DNA of 64,000 bases from assembly GCA_039105265.1 (NCBI GenBank), contig JAPFFF010000030.1:310001-374000 (forward strand). The letters run 5' to 3'. Under the pieces are notes generated by a model. The model made no database searches and was not told where the DNA came from. It saw only the letters and a list, made by a program, of their open reading frames with translations. This DNA comes from Tritrichomonas musculus. Its lineage: Eukaryota > Parabasalia > Tritrichomonadida > Tritrichomonadidae. Of this stretch, positions 38,491 through 47,716 are shown in pieces; within the stretch, counting starts at the first letter, position 1, and the number at the start of each line of letters is the position of its first letter. Position numbers and translations under genes: made by a program.

Positions 38491-39909
38491 ATGAATTGCG
38501 TGGAACTACCAATAAAATCTTTTTTATTTCTATTCATTCTTTTTATCCCAGCTATTTTTTCTGAGGAATGCCCCGAACATTGCATTTTTTGCGATTCTAA
38601 TTATGGATGCTATGAATGCGAGCCAGGCTACTATCCATCCGAAGGACAATATCCAATTTCATGCATCCCTTGCCATGAATCATGTAAAAAAACTCAATCT
38701 TTTGAAAAACCTGATGAAGCCAACTTTAAAGATGAATTTTACATTCAAAAGCAAGAAAAAATGCAAGAAAGCATTGCCAAATTAATCGAAGAAAACAAGC
38801 GACTTCAAGCAGAAAATGCACAATTAAAGCTACAGTTAGAAAAAGTTGAAAAAACGAAACAAAATTCAGTGTTGTCAGATTCTCCACTTTTCTTAGCAAT
38901 TGACGCTCTTCATGGCCAAAAAGAAGAACGGTCACAAGCACGCGCCATTCATTTTCTGAAGCAATCATCGATAAATGGAAATAGCATCGCCTCTTATATA
39001 CTCGGAATTCTGCATGAAAGCGGAGACGGAGTTGAGCAAAATTTTCAAGAATCAGTGAAATATTACGAAAAGGCAACCGAGCAAGGAAATTCGTATGGAA
39101 TCAATCGGATTGGCTTTTGTTATTCAAATGGCTTCGCTGTTGAAGTTAATTATTCAAAAGCAATCGAATATTATCAGAAAGGAATAAAGCTGAATAATCC
39201 ATTTTCAATCAACAACATGGGCTATCTTTACGACAACGGATTTGGCGTTGAACAAGACTTCAGCAAAGCGGACGAATATTATCAGAAAGCAGCAGACATT
39301 GGGCATGTCGATGCAATTAACAATCTGGCTCAAAATTACGCATTTCGTGAAGGACACGTTCATGATGTCAATAAGGCAATTGAATTATTTGAAAAGGCCG
39401 GAAATTTGGGATCGCTCGAAGCTTACATGAGTCTTTACGTCATTTATTTCGAGGGTAAAGAAATTCAGCAAGATTTCATTAAAGCTAATGAATATGCTCA
39501 AAAGGCAGCCGATCTCGATTTCCCAGAAGCATTCTTCATCATTGGACTCAGCTATGAAAGAGGACTCGGATTTGAAAAGGACATAGACAAGGCAATTGAA
39601 CTCTTTGAAAAAGCTGGCAAAATGGGATTTGGTCGTGCTTACAATCAACTCGGCTTTCTTTTCTACAATGGAAAGGAGATTGAACGAGATTACAATAAAG
39701 CGATCAGTTACTTTCAAAAAGCTGCTGATCTTGGACTTCCTGACGCTTTTTATAATCTTGGCTATACTTATGCTTACGGGGAAGGATTTGAGCATGATTA
39801 TAAAAAGGCATTTGAGAATTTTAAAAAGGCAGCCGAACTAGGATACGATGAAGCATATGTGCAGCTTACGGAGCTTTATAGTAAAGTAGATCAAAATGAT
39901 GATGAATGA
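38491..39909 (+). CDS. Secretory-pathway Sel1-like repeat protein with Cys-rich N terminus
   Basis: The 472-residue protein starts at ATG 38491. A signal peptide is clear (SFLFLFILFIPAIFS, residues about 10-24). A cysteine-rich module follows (CPEHCIFCDSNYGCYECEPGYYP..CIPCHESC, about 27-67), of the furin-like/EGF-like kind. After it comes a coiled coil (about 85-128), then about eight Sel1-like repeats to residue 465. The frame is clean and better conserved than in the cytosolic Sel1 genes here. It resembles the layout of Sel1L/Hrd3 lumenal subunits of ER-associated degradation, but there is no C-terminal membrane span or KDEL signal, so it could equally be secreted. Confidence 0.82.
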   Translation: MNCVELPIKSFLFLFILFIPAIFSEECPEHCIFCDSNYGCYECEPGYYPSEGQYPISCIPCHESCKKTQSFEKPDEANFKDEFYIQKQEKMQESIAKLIEENKRLQAENAQLKLQLEKVEKTKQNSVLSDSPLFLAIDALHGQKEERSQARAIHFLKQSSINGNSIASYILGILHESGDGVEQNFQESVKYYEKATEQGNSYGINRIGFCYSNGFAVEVNYSKAIEYYQKGIKLNNPFSINNMGYLYDNGFGVEQDFSKADEYYQKAADIGHVDAINNLAQNYAFREGHVHDVNKAIELFEKAGNLGSLEAYMSLYVIYFEGKEIQQDFIKANEYAQKAADLDFPEAFFIIGLSYERGLGFEKDIDKAIELFEKAGKMGFGRAYNQLGFLFYNGKEIERDYNKAISYFQKAADLGLPDAFYNLGYTYAYGEGFEHDYKKAFENFKKAAELGYDEAYVQLTELYSKVDQNDDE

Positions 39910-40044
39910 TAAAAAAAAATATTACTAAAAACAAATTGCATTTATATATTATAAAATGAATACATCATTAATAGTTCAAGTTGTTTATTTTATGATTTTT
40001 TTATTCAAAATTACTTTTTTTATTATTTTTTTTCTTTTAGTAGG

Positions 40045-40215
40045 CTTGTTATTCTGATATCGATTATCAGGTTTGGCACTTTTTAACTCAGATAATCGAT
40101 ATTAAAATGTTATCGATTAGAAATTTTAAGAGTTGAATTCGATTATCTGATATCAAGCATGAAATGTGATATAAAAAATGACATTTTCATGATATCAAAT
40201 CTTGATTAATCGAAA
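40045..40215. repeat. Cluster of overlapping palindromes
   Basis: ATATCGATTATC near 40058 pairs with GATAATCGATAT near 40094. CATGAAATGT near 40160 pairs with ACATTTTCATG near 40183. More ATCGATTA/GATATC words lie between and around them. It may be a MITE remnant or a transcript end structure. Confidence 0.5.
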
Positions 40216-40330
40216 TTAATGCTGGCAAAAATCATTGACAATAGTATTTTAATGGCATAAAATAAATATATTCTAACTTATTATGTAAATAAGAGTCATC
40301 ATATCCAATGACTCTGGCATCGTCATTGAA

Positions 40331-40540
40331 ATGGTATTTGATAAAGGCTGTGAACTTCCAACGCATGTCGCACAAGCAGATGTATTAGTTCAGATCCTTG
40401 AAGGTGAAATGGATTTCACAATTGAAAGACAAGTTCATCATCTTAAAGCATATGAAATTATCACAATGAAGCCAAATACACATTCACTGAAAGCGGTTGA
40501 ACGCTACAAGATGCTCTTAACAAAGCTCAATTCAAAATGA
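40331..40540 (+). CDS. Small cupin-domain protein, probably 5'-truncated
   Basis: The 69-residue ORF starts at ATG 40331. It has the cupin core: H-V-A-Q-A-D-V-L-V-Q-I-L-E-G-E, a turn, then YEIITMKPNTHSLKAVERYKMLLT. Bacterial cupins of this type are about 100-110 residues, and coding-like sequence in the same frame (VIISNDSGIVIE) precedes the ATG but is closed by a stop at 40286. The gene therefore seems to have lost its first 30 to 40 residues, or to start late. Its base composition is a little less AT-rich than the surroundings. A bacterial origin is likely but not shown. The substrate cannot be told. Confidence 0.6.
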   Translation: MVFDKGCELPTHVAQADVLVQILEGEMDFTIERQVHHLKAYEIITMKPNTHSLKAVERYKMLLTKLNSK

Positions 40541-40779
40541 AATAAACATATTGATTGAATAAGCAATAATTTAAAAAAAAAAAAAAAACAATCGATATTT
40601 TTGTTTTTTTTGTTGAGAATTTTTTTCACCTTGAAATTGACCTTGTATATCATAAATATAAAAAAAGACAAAAAATAAACTATACATATACATATATTTA
40701 TTAATATTTTCATCATTAATTAGCAACAAATCAAACAATTAACACAAATTTGGTCACAATAAACTGAGGTCACTGACAA

Positions 40780-42669
40780 TTATTGATTCAATATCATCTC
40801 ATACACCCTTCCTTCATTGCTCTCATCTTTGGATGACTTCTTTGTGCTGCTGTGGCGATCCTCCTCGCTCCGCCCACTTTTCTCGCTGGACTCCCGACTC
40901 GTCCTCTTCCTATCGTTCCTCCTTGCTTTCCTGTGCTGGCCGCTGCTGTGCCTCGCGCTGCTCGCTGCCTCCCCCGCGAGAGCGGCCTGGAGCCCCCTCC
41001 TCTGCCTCGACGCGTCTGTGAGTTCCTCGCTGATGCTCTTGACGTCCTGCATGCTGTGGCTGTGCGCGTCTTGGTGGCTGAGCAGGCCGTCGCTCGACCC
41101 GTACTCGTATATCTGGCCGGGAACGTCGCTCGACTCCGGGCTGTGGCTGCGCGCGCTGCACGACGCGTGGCTGCGATTCCTGCCGCCTGCTGACGAGCTG
41201 CGGTGCTGAAGTGCGTCGCTCTGGCGCCTCCTGCTGCTGCCTGTCCGCGCGCTGCCTTGTGCCTGCGCAGACCCGCTTCGCGCGCTGCTGCAAGCGTTCG
41301 CGTCATCTGGCAACTGGAACTGGAACTCGCCAACAAAGTCGCCGCGCGAGCTGCCGTGCGCCTGGCCACCCTCGCTCTGCCCGCTGCCGTCCTCTCTCGC
41401 ATCCACATTCGTGCCGCTGCGTGCCTGATTGCGCCCTCCGTCTTCCATGTTCCACTGTCCGTCCTCCTGCGCAGGACCGCTCGATGCATAGCTCTGGGCA
41501 GGCGCGTCTGCTGCGCCGAGCTGGCAGTTGTGCGGGAAGGCGAACGACACGTGATCGCCAGGCCTCGGCACGGCGCCGTTGAAGAGAGGTCGCCTGTACA
41601 TCGCCGGCGACTGTCTGTACGACGGACTGCCGAACTGGGGCTGCTGCGCGAACCTGGAGGCGCTCGGCGGCGATCTCTGCGTGAAGCAGTACCCCGCGGC
41701 CTGGTCTGGCTGTCGGAACGGTTTCTCTGCCTGTTCCACTTTTTCTTTGAGTTCCTCGTTCTTCCTCGTCAGAGCCTCGATTCTGCTCTCGAGCGCCCGT
41801 ATCCTGTGGCTCGTGCTGAAGTCGCTGAGCGCCTTTTCCTCTGATTTCTCTCTCTTCTCCTTGTTGAGCTTCTCTATCTCGTCCTGGTGGTCGTGCTTGA
41901 GGTCGCTGATCTCCCTCTGCATGCGCCTGACTGTCTCCTCGAGCTCGTCTCTCTCGTTTTCGAGTTTTTTCGCTTTTTGCTTCTCTTTTTTGACCTTTTT
42001 TTCTAGCTGGACAACTGAGTCTTGAGGGACTTGTGAGGTGAAATCTGGAGATGGTCGTGGAGCCTGTCTTTGGGGTGAATTTGGGGTGGATAAAAATGAG
42101 GTGAAACTGTCAATGTCGTAAAATTTTTGGTTAAAGTAATTGGAGGCGCTTTCGAGAAGTCTTTCGATTTTGTTGTTGAAGGTCTTTATGATTATATCGT
42201 CTTTCTCGCTTTTGGATTGAATGGCGTCGAGCTGCTTCGAAATTTGGTCCATTTGTGATTGATATTTGGATTTGATATTTTTGATTTCTTGTTTGGAATT
42301 ATCTGTAAATTGTTTTTGTGTCAGGGTGGAGCGTAGCCTTTCTTCGTCAGCTTGCTTCTGTAGATCATGGTTGCTATTTTGAAGAATTAGATATCGCTTT
42401 TGAATATCATCGATTTCATCTTTTAAACGTCGATTTTCAGATGTAAGATACTTATTATCTTGGAAAATTTTTTCGATTTTTGGCTCAATAGCCTTTGATT
42501 GGTCTATTTGCGCTTTAAGTATTGTATTTTCTTTTGTTAATAGAGCATTTTTTGCAGCAAGTTGGGCACTTTTGGTTTCAGCAATTAATCGCGCATCATT
42601 TGACGGATCTGAATTACTTGAGTCTTGGGACTTGCTTCTTTCAGACGCTTCTGAAAGACTTTCTTCCAT
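40780..42669 (-). CDS. Coiled-coil protein with Ser/Arg/Gly/Ala-rich low-complexity C terminus
   Basis: I choose ATG 42669 (MEESLSEASERS); the frame is open 57 bases further, only to a TTG. The 629-residue protein has a long coiled coil (about 30-320, heptad-rich K/E/Q/L) and then a disordered half rich in S, R, A, G and Q, ending in an RS/ERK-rich stretch and EGRVYEMILNQ. The first half is AT-rich like its neighbours. The second half is strongly GC-rich, with mostly G or C in third positions (about 40840-42000). No catalytic domain is seen. It may be a structural or RNA-granule-type scaffold; this is inference. GC-rich sequence keeps other frames open, giving shadow ORFs on both strands. Confidence 0.72.
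   Translation of the reverse strand: MEESLSEASERSKSQDSSNSDPSNDARLIAETKSAQLAAKNALLTKENTILKAQIDQSKAIEPKIEKIFQDNKYLTSENRRLKDEIDDIQKRYLILQNSNHDLQKQADEERLRSTLTQKQFTDNSKQEIKNIKSKYQSQMDQISKQLDAIQSKSEKDDIIIKTFNNKIERLLESASNYFNQKFYDIDSFTSFLSTPNSPQRQAPRPSPDFTSQVPQDSVVQLEKKVKKEKQKAKKLENERDELEETVRRMQREISDLKHDHQDEIEKLNKEKREKSEEKALSDFSTSHRIRALESRIEALTRKNEELKEKVEQAEKPFRQPDQAAGYCFTQRSPPSASRFAQQPQFGSPSYRQSPAMYRRPLFNGAVPRPGDHVSFAFPHNCQLGAADAPAQSYASSGPAQEDGQWNMEDGGRNQARSGTNVDAREDGSGQSEGGQAHGSSRGDFVGEFQFQLPDDANACSSARSGSAQAQGSARTGSSRRRQSDALQHRSSSAGGRNRSHASCSARSHSPESSDVPGQIYEYGSSDGLLSHQDAHSHSMQDVKSISEELTDASRQRRGLQAALAGEAASSARHSSGQHRKARRNDRKRTSRESSEKSGRSEEDRHSSTKKSSKDESNEGRVYEMILNQ
40840..42000. other. GC-rich island inside a coding region
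   Basis: About 1.1 kb is markedly GC-rich, peaking at about 40960-41720, in a window that is otherwise strongly AT-rich. It coincides with the low-complexity half of the coiled-coil gene. The transition is gradual on the 5' side of the gene and sharper near its 3' end. Confidence 0.9.
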
Positions 42670-42947
42670 TTTCTCTGAAATTAAGACGTTAAGAGCATTT
42701 AAAAAATTAACGTGTGTTTTAAACAATTTTTTAAATAAAATTTTATCGTTTTTTATTTAAAATGCATTTCTTAAATTATTTTGGTTTATCCTGAGAATAA
42801 ATTTATATTTTTTTACGAAATTCGTAAAATTAGTTGATAATTTAAAATCTGTAAAATTAAATAAAGTGAGATTTGACCTCTTCTTAAGAGATATTTATGT
42901 TTTTTTTTTTTTTAATTGTCGCTTATAATGAGAAATCTTCATTTTTG

Positions 42948-43620
42948 TTATAAATTTTCATTTAAAAAATAGGACAAATCTTGATAATAATATTTTAATT
43001 TGAAAACGTTGATGGCGTATTTTAAGGGAATCTTTGGTTCACCTGCATTAATTAGCATGCAAAAATACTTGTGTATATTTTCTATATCGTTGTTAATCGA
43101 ATATCTTCTTGCCAAAGATTTTATTTGTTCAATTCCACTTTTTTCATCATAGCCATCTTCTTGTGTAAGGCAAATTTCAATTTCTTGAATTTTCTGTTGT
43201 TCAAATTGTGTTTTGATTCTTTTATCAATGAAGCTGAAGTCTGATTCAATATCAGAATGAAAAACTTTTTCTACAATTCTTTTGATGAATGGTAAAAATA
43301 AAAAGTATAACAAAGAATTGTAGAAAGACTGTTTGAAAAATTCGCAAGTTTTGAACAAAAAGAGAAAACTTTTTATCCATCATAGTCAATTTATTTGATA
43401 TATTATTCTTTAATCCAGAACAATATGCAAATGTATTCTCAACAATATTAGTAATATATTTTGATATATTGAACGTTAGCAAATGGGTGAAATTACCAAA
43501 ATTGACCAGTTCCATATGAGTGGACAGTCTCAGGAATTATATTTGAAGATAGACTTGTGCATCCATAAAATGCATCTTGTACTATTTTTGGAATTTTATT
43601 TGGACTATTGTTGAAGAATT
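42948..43620 (-). pseudogene. Remnant of a kinase-chain gene, possibly with a leucine-rich fragment
   Basis: The 3' piece (IKSLARRYSINNDIENIHKYFCMLINAGEP..LKYAINVFK, ending at 42948) matches the C-terminal part of the kinase chain at 7592 (AKLAKKYSRENDAESTYKYMNMCIS.., LEYAISLYR). Upstream, LVNFGNFTHLL (near 43480-43515) matches LINFGNFTHFL of the pseudokinase in the 867-3956 gene. Further upstream an open stretch reads IVQDAFYGCTSLSSNIIPETV, which resembles a BspA-type leucine-rich repeat. The parts lie in different frames with stops between, and the kinase body is missing. It is a decayed gene; the leucine-rich call is weak. Confidence 0.6.
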
Positions 43621-43831
43621 ATAGAATATTCAAAAATTGAATGTATATTGAAAATAACCAGTATGCATTGAAAATCTCCGTTAAGTATTGAAATGTATTT
43701 GAAATAAAAGGAGATTAAATTTAATGGAAATTTCAAATGGGCAAAAAAACATGCTCATTTTAAATTTAAGTGATCACTTATAAAAACATGTTCAATTGAA
43801 TTAAAATTTATTAGTAAAAGCAATATTTCAT

Positions 43832-44959
43832 ATGCTTGGTTTGCTTTCATTTCAACTTCTCTTGTTGGCAAAGACAGTTTCGTCCTACACAACACAAATA
43901 TCAATCTCGTCGATGTACAACAACGATCAAATGATAGGAATGATGGAAGATATGTTCAATAAATGTAAAAAGGATCCAGGTTCATCTGATGTGTGTACGA
44001 CATTTAAAGGTTTAGACAATGTTTTGTTTACTGATGGAACAAACATCAACAAAGTTATTGAAAAAGTTCCGACAAACAATGATGTTTTACAGATATTTAT
44101 GATGGGATTCAGTGGTAAAATTGACTTAAATCGCTTGAAAAGCAAGAACATTGTTCAAATAGCAGGAACTACAAGTAAGGGAATCCAAATTGTTGGTGGA
44201 ATCAAAGAGAAAGTGTCTATTCTTCACATAGGAGTTGAGTTTGAAATTGTCGACAGTGACTTAGATTGTGAGAGCTTATATCTTTTAAACGTAAAAAGGG
44301 GAGAATTCAATATTGTTTCTGATTATTTGATTACAGATCCGCAAAATGTCGAAGTTTTGCCTTGGAGTATGATTAAAACAAAGCATATTTCAGTCAATGT
44401 ACAAAATGCAATTTTGGATGATTCACATGTTGTAATATCATACAATGTTGATAGCTGGATAGTAAGTTACATAGAAGGGGGCGAAACTAAAGGTTTGGTC
44501 GCGTTTCCATATGAATATGCAGATGTTTTTGGAATCATATTTTATGGTGATGTTATCGAAATTCACGGTGCTCCAAGCCTTTCAAGTCTGAAGCCATTAA
44601 ACATAACTATTAAAGAATCAATCATTCCAACAGCATCATCAAGTGCCAAACAACTTGACATAGAAAAGACCGTAAAAGCAAAAGCTGCTAATTGGCCGGA
44701 AGGTGTTGTGAAACCAAAAATATATTTCTCATACAACGATGAAGTTGTGGAAGTTGACAAATCAGAACTAGAAGGTTTCGAAACTGAAGATAAAAAACTA
44801 ATTTCAGGATCTGTAAAAGGAGATGACAAGAAAAAAGGTTTGCCAAAGGCTGCAATAATAGGAATAGCTGTTGGTTGCGCAGTTGTTGTTATTGTCATCA
44901 TTATTGTCGTAGTCGTGGTTGTTAAAAAGAAACAAGGAGTCGCAAATTCTTCAAGCTAA
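43832..44959 (+). CDS. Predicted type I membrane protein, 375 aa
   Basis: An N-terminal signal peptide (MLGLLSFQLLLLAKTVSS) is followed by an extracellular or lumenal part of about 320 residues without a family I know, and one transmembrane span near the C terminus (AAIIGIAVGCAVVVIVIIIVVVVVV, roughly 341-365) with a short basic tail (KKKQGVANSSS). The lumenal part has few cysteines (four in all) and looks beta-rich. This layout is common for trichomonad surface proteins. The ligand is unknown. Confidence 0.75.
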   Translation: MLGLLSFQLLLLAKTVSSYTTQISISSMYNNDQMIGMMEDMFNKCKKDPGSSDVCTTFKGLDNVLFTDGTNINKVIEKVPTNNDVLQIFMMGFSGKIDLNRLKSKNIVQIAGTTSKGIQIVGGIKEKVSILHIGVEFEIVDSDLDCESLYLLNVKRGEFNIVSDYLITDPQNVEVLPWSMIKTKHISVNVQNAILDDSHVVISYNVDSWIVSYIEGGETKGLVAFPYEYADVFGIIFYGDVIEIHGAPSLSSLKPLNITIKESIIPTASSSAKQLDIEKTVKAKAANWPEGVVKPKIYFSYNDEVVEVDKSELEGFETEDKKLISGSVKGDDKKKGLPKAAIIGIAVGCAVVVIVIIIVVVVVVKKKQGVANSSS

Positions 44960-45350
44960 TATTTTATTAAAAAATCGTCTTTTAAAGCTTTCTTTTTTGT
45001 TAACTATGTTTATTTTTTTTCTAACCAAAAGTTGGAGTTTGAACTTTTTCAATAAATAAACTATTCAAAATTGAAAATGAAAAAAAAAAACTGAACCCTT
45101 TAAAAGAATTGATTATCTAAATTATCTATATGCAAAAATATTTATTTTTTCTTTAGACACAAAATCAGGCATATAAAATTTAAGTCGGAAGCTTTTTATT
45201 AAAGCAAAAATTTTATTTTGGGCCTAATTTTCATTTCATTCAAATTTGAATGCTCATTGAAAGTAAATTTTTAAAAATCTTTTAACTTTAGTGTTGAATA
45301 TTATTTATAAAGGGCAGAATATTAATTTATTTTTATATTATACATTTTAA
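44960..45350. other. Intergenic region
   Basis: AT-rich sequence between two plus-strand genes. I see nothing specific. Confidence 0.5.
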
Positions 45351-46472
45351 ATGTCTGAAGAAATTAAAACAATTGTTCTTGATTTTGGTTCAGAAATAAC
45401 AAAAGCAGGTTTCTCTGGAGAGCAAAATCCACGAGTTATAGTTCCATCAGTTGTCGGAACATATAGGAAAAATGTTCTTGTTACACATTGCTTCGGTCAT
45501 AAAGGTATAGATTGGTATCATTGCGATGAAGCTGTATACAAACAGAATTTTTTAGATTTAGTGAATCCTGTACAAAAAGGTTTTATTTCAAGTTGGGACC
45601 ATTTTGAAATTTATATTAAATTATTACGCAAATATGATTTTGCACACAATGGAATGCTTTTAGATGACAATTCTGTATTAATCACAGAAACATCATTTAA
45701 TCCAAAATTTAATCGAGAACACATAACAGAGCTAATGTTTGAAACATATAATGTTTCTTCATTTTATATTGAAAATCAAGCACTACTCTCTCTTTTAAAT
45801 ACTGGAAGGGATACTGGTATCGTTGTTGAAGCAGGCGGTGGAATGACAAATATTGCTCCAATATATGAAGGTAACTTAATTTATAATACTAACAAAGTAC
45901 TTCCAATTGGTGGCAGGAAAATTACTACTTATTTTGAAAAATTATTAAAAAAAAGTAATTGCCCGCTCGAAAATAAAGATTATTTCACTTATAATGAGGC
46001 CAAAGAAAAAAACTGCTTGGTTGCATATGATTATGAAAAAGAAATGGCTAAATTAGAATCATTAAAAGATGATGACAAAAAAATATCTTTTGATAAAGAT
46101 AAAATGATGGCGCCTGAATTACTATTCAAACCAAATTTAAATGGTTATAAGTTTGAAGGAATTGATCAACAAATAGTAAAATCAATAATGGAATGCGATC
46201 AAAGTCTTCATAATATTATGTTTTCTAATGTTGTTTTGTCAGGAGGTAATTCACTATTGAATGGATTATCGAATCGATTAAGAAAAGAGCTCGCTCTTCT
46301 TACAAAAAAGAGTTCCGATAGTATTAATATCATTGAAGGGCAAAATAGGCAAAGTGGAGCATGGATTGGAGGATCAATATTAGCATCAAATGAAAAGTTT
46401 AAAAAAATGCTCATTTATAAAGATGAATATTGTGAAGTTGGAAATACAATTGTCAATCAAAAATGTAAATAA
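45351..46472 (+). CDS. Divergent actin-family protein
   Basis: The 373-residue protein starts at ATG 45351, the usual actin length. Phosphate-1 loop LDFGSEITKAGFSG, ENQALLSLLNTGR (with the equivalent of Gln137), phosphate-2 loop VEAGGGMTNIAPIYEG, an actin-like VLPIGGRKIT, and the adenosine segment VLSGGNSLLNGLSNRLRKEL are all recognisable. In phosphate-2 the conserved D.GDG is replaced by EAGGG, so the two metal/nucleotide-side aspartates are missing, and the subdomain 2 loop and C terminus (NQKCK, not KCF) are unlike conventional actin. It is either a fast-evolving lineage-specific actin or an orphan actin-related protein. Filament formation cannot be judged. Confidence 0.85.
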   Translation: MSEEIKTIVLDFGSEITKAGFSGEQNPRVIVPSVVGTYRKNVLVTHCFGHKGIDWYHCDEAVYKQNFLDLVNPVQKGFISSWDHFEIYIKLLRKYDFAHNGMLLDDNSVLITETSFNPKFNREHITELMFETYNVSSFYIENQALLSLLNTGRDTGIVVEAGGGMTNIAPIYEGNLIYNTNKVLPIGGRKITTYFEKLLKKSNCPLENKDYFTYNEAKEKNCLVAYDYEKEMAKLESLKDDDKKISFDKDKMMAPELLFKPNLNGYKFEGIDQQIVKSIMECDQSLHNIMFSNVVLSGGNSLLNGLSNRLRKELALLTKKSSDSINIIEGQNRQSGAWIGGSILASNEKFKKMLIYKDEYCEVGNTIVNQKCK

Positions 46473-46840
46473 AGAGGTTTTAAAAACGATAATCCACATA
46501 GTAACTAGCTTTTATTGAAATGTTTTCAAATAGTTAACCTTTTTCTCAGAGGTGGATTATCTTTTTTGGAAGTACTTTAAACATTCAAAATGATTTGTAT
46601 TATATAAAAATTTTTTTTCATTATAATATGACTTTTTCAATTTGATTAAAAAAAGTAATGAGATATTTCAAGCAAAACACATTTTTTGCTTATCTAAAAG
46701 AAACACCGAATCCATTAAAAATACATTTGATTCAAAAAAAAAAAAAAAAAAAAAAGTAAATAAAATTATATATGGCTGATCTATAATTTATTCTATTGTA
46801 TTATCATGATAGATATATATGATATATGAGTTTTGGTTAA
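46473..46840. other. Intergenic region with A homopolymer
   Basis: It holds a run of about 23 A at 46735-46757 and the start of the duplicated block. No gene is seen. Confidence 0.5.
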
Positions 46841-47386
46841 TTAATTAGTGATGAGGTCAGTGAAGAGATAGTTATTAGTATCGTTTTCATTGTCCAAAAA
46901 TGAATCCATCTTGGCATATCCTTTGCCATTCCTCTTCTTGTTTATTGTTTTAATCGTGTTATTGTTGTTGAATGGCAATTCTTGTGTTAATGAGAATTGA
47001 ATATCAAACTTGCCAATTACTTTACGGTTTGTGTTTTTCTTGCCTGAATGTTGAACTGGCTCTAAAAGGTTGATTGTTTTCATTTCTGTGTTTGCGATAT
47101 CGTTGAACTTCATTGGAATTTGTTTGTTTGAGATGACAGTAGATGCAATAATTGGATCCTTCTGTGAGAAACTTTTCTTCCTCATAACAATTAAGATCTT
47201 TTCTGTCTTTTCATTGATCTTAACTGAGAAGAATGGGCGAGTAGTTTGCATCTTTTTAGCTTCAAATGAGTAAGCTTGTTTTTGTTCACCTGGGAGTGTC
47301 GTAACACTAACACGGATTGTGTCATTGTCTTGAACAATTCCTTTCTTGAGTTCAAATGATTGCATTTGGATGTTTAAGCAGAGCAT
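46841..47386 (-). CDS. C2-like small protein, copy B2
   Basis: The 181-residue protein corresponds to the 25196 gene. The frame is open further upstream to 47440, but the duplicate has no such extension and the initiator-like TCATTTTTA lies just before ATG 47386, so I take that start. About 12 substitutions separate it from copy A2, several clustered near residue 85 (STVISNKQIPMK against STVIQSNQIPMN). Both copies look intact and so may be functional. Confidence 0.75.
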   Translation of the reverse strand: MLCLNIQMQSFELKKGIVQDNDTIRVSVTTLPGEQKQAYSFEAKKMQTTRPFFSVKINEKTEKILIVMRKKSFSQKDPIIASTVISNKQIPMKFNDIANTEMKTINLLEPVQHSGKKNTNRKVIGKFDIQFSLTQELPFNNNNTIKTINKKRNGKGYAKMDSFLDNENDTNNYLFTDLITN

Positions 47387-47391
47387 TTTAT

Positions 47392-47400
47392 TAAAAATGA
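47392..47400 (-). promoter_or_regulatory. Initiator-like element
   Basis: TCATTTTTA on the minus strand, 5 bases before ATG 47386, is identical to that of copy A2. Confidence 0.5.
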
Positions 47401-47716
47401 TGTGATATATTGTGAATTCGTTTTTATACTTTAAATTCAATTTTTCAATATTTATTTTATTTATTTATTTGCATAAATACTTCAATATTATTCTTTATTT
47501 GTTTTATTTTATGTTTTTGTGTATTTATTATTTTGTAAAGTATTCATTATTTGTATGTACTGTCAAATATTCTGTGATTTAAAATAAAAAATAAATAAAA
47601 TAATTTTTAGAAAAAATAAAATAAAAAAATATTGGAAAATAATAAATAAAGATATAATAAATAGCACTATTTATTAATAATATATAGTATGCATATTCAT
47701 GGTATATAAAATAATT

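Noticed and set aside
41203-41844. Long plus-strand ORFs (up to 213 codons) opposite the coiled-coil gene
   Set aside because: They are due to the GC-rich stretch having few stops; compositions are odd (Ala, Arg, Cys rich) and no domain is seen.
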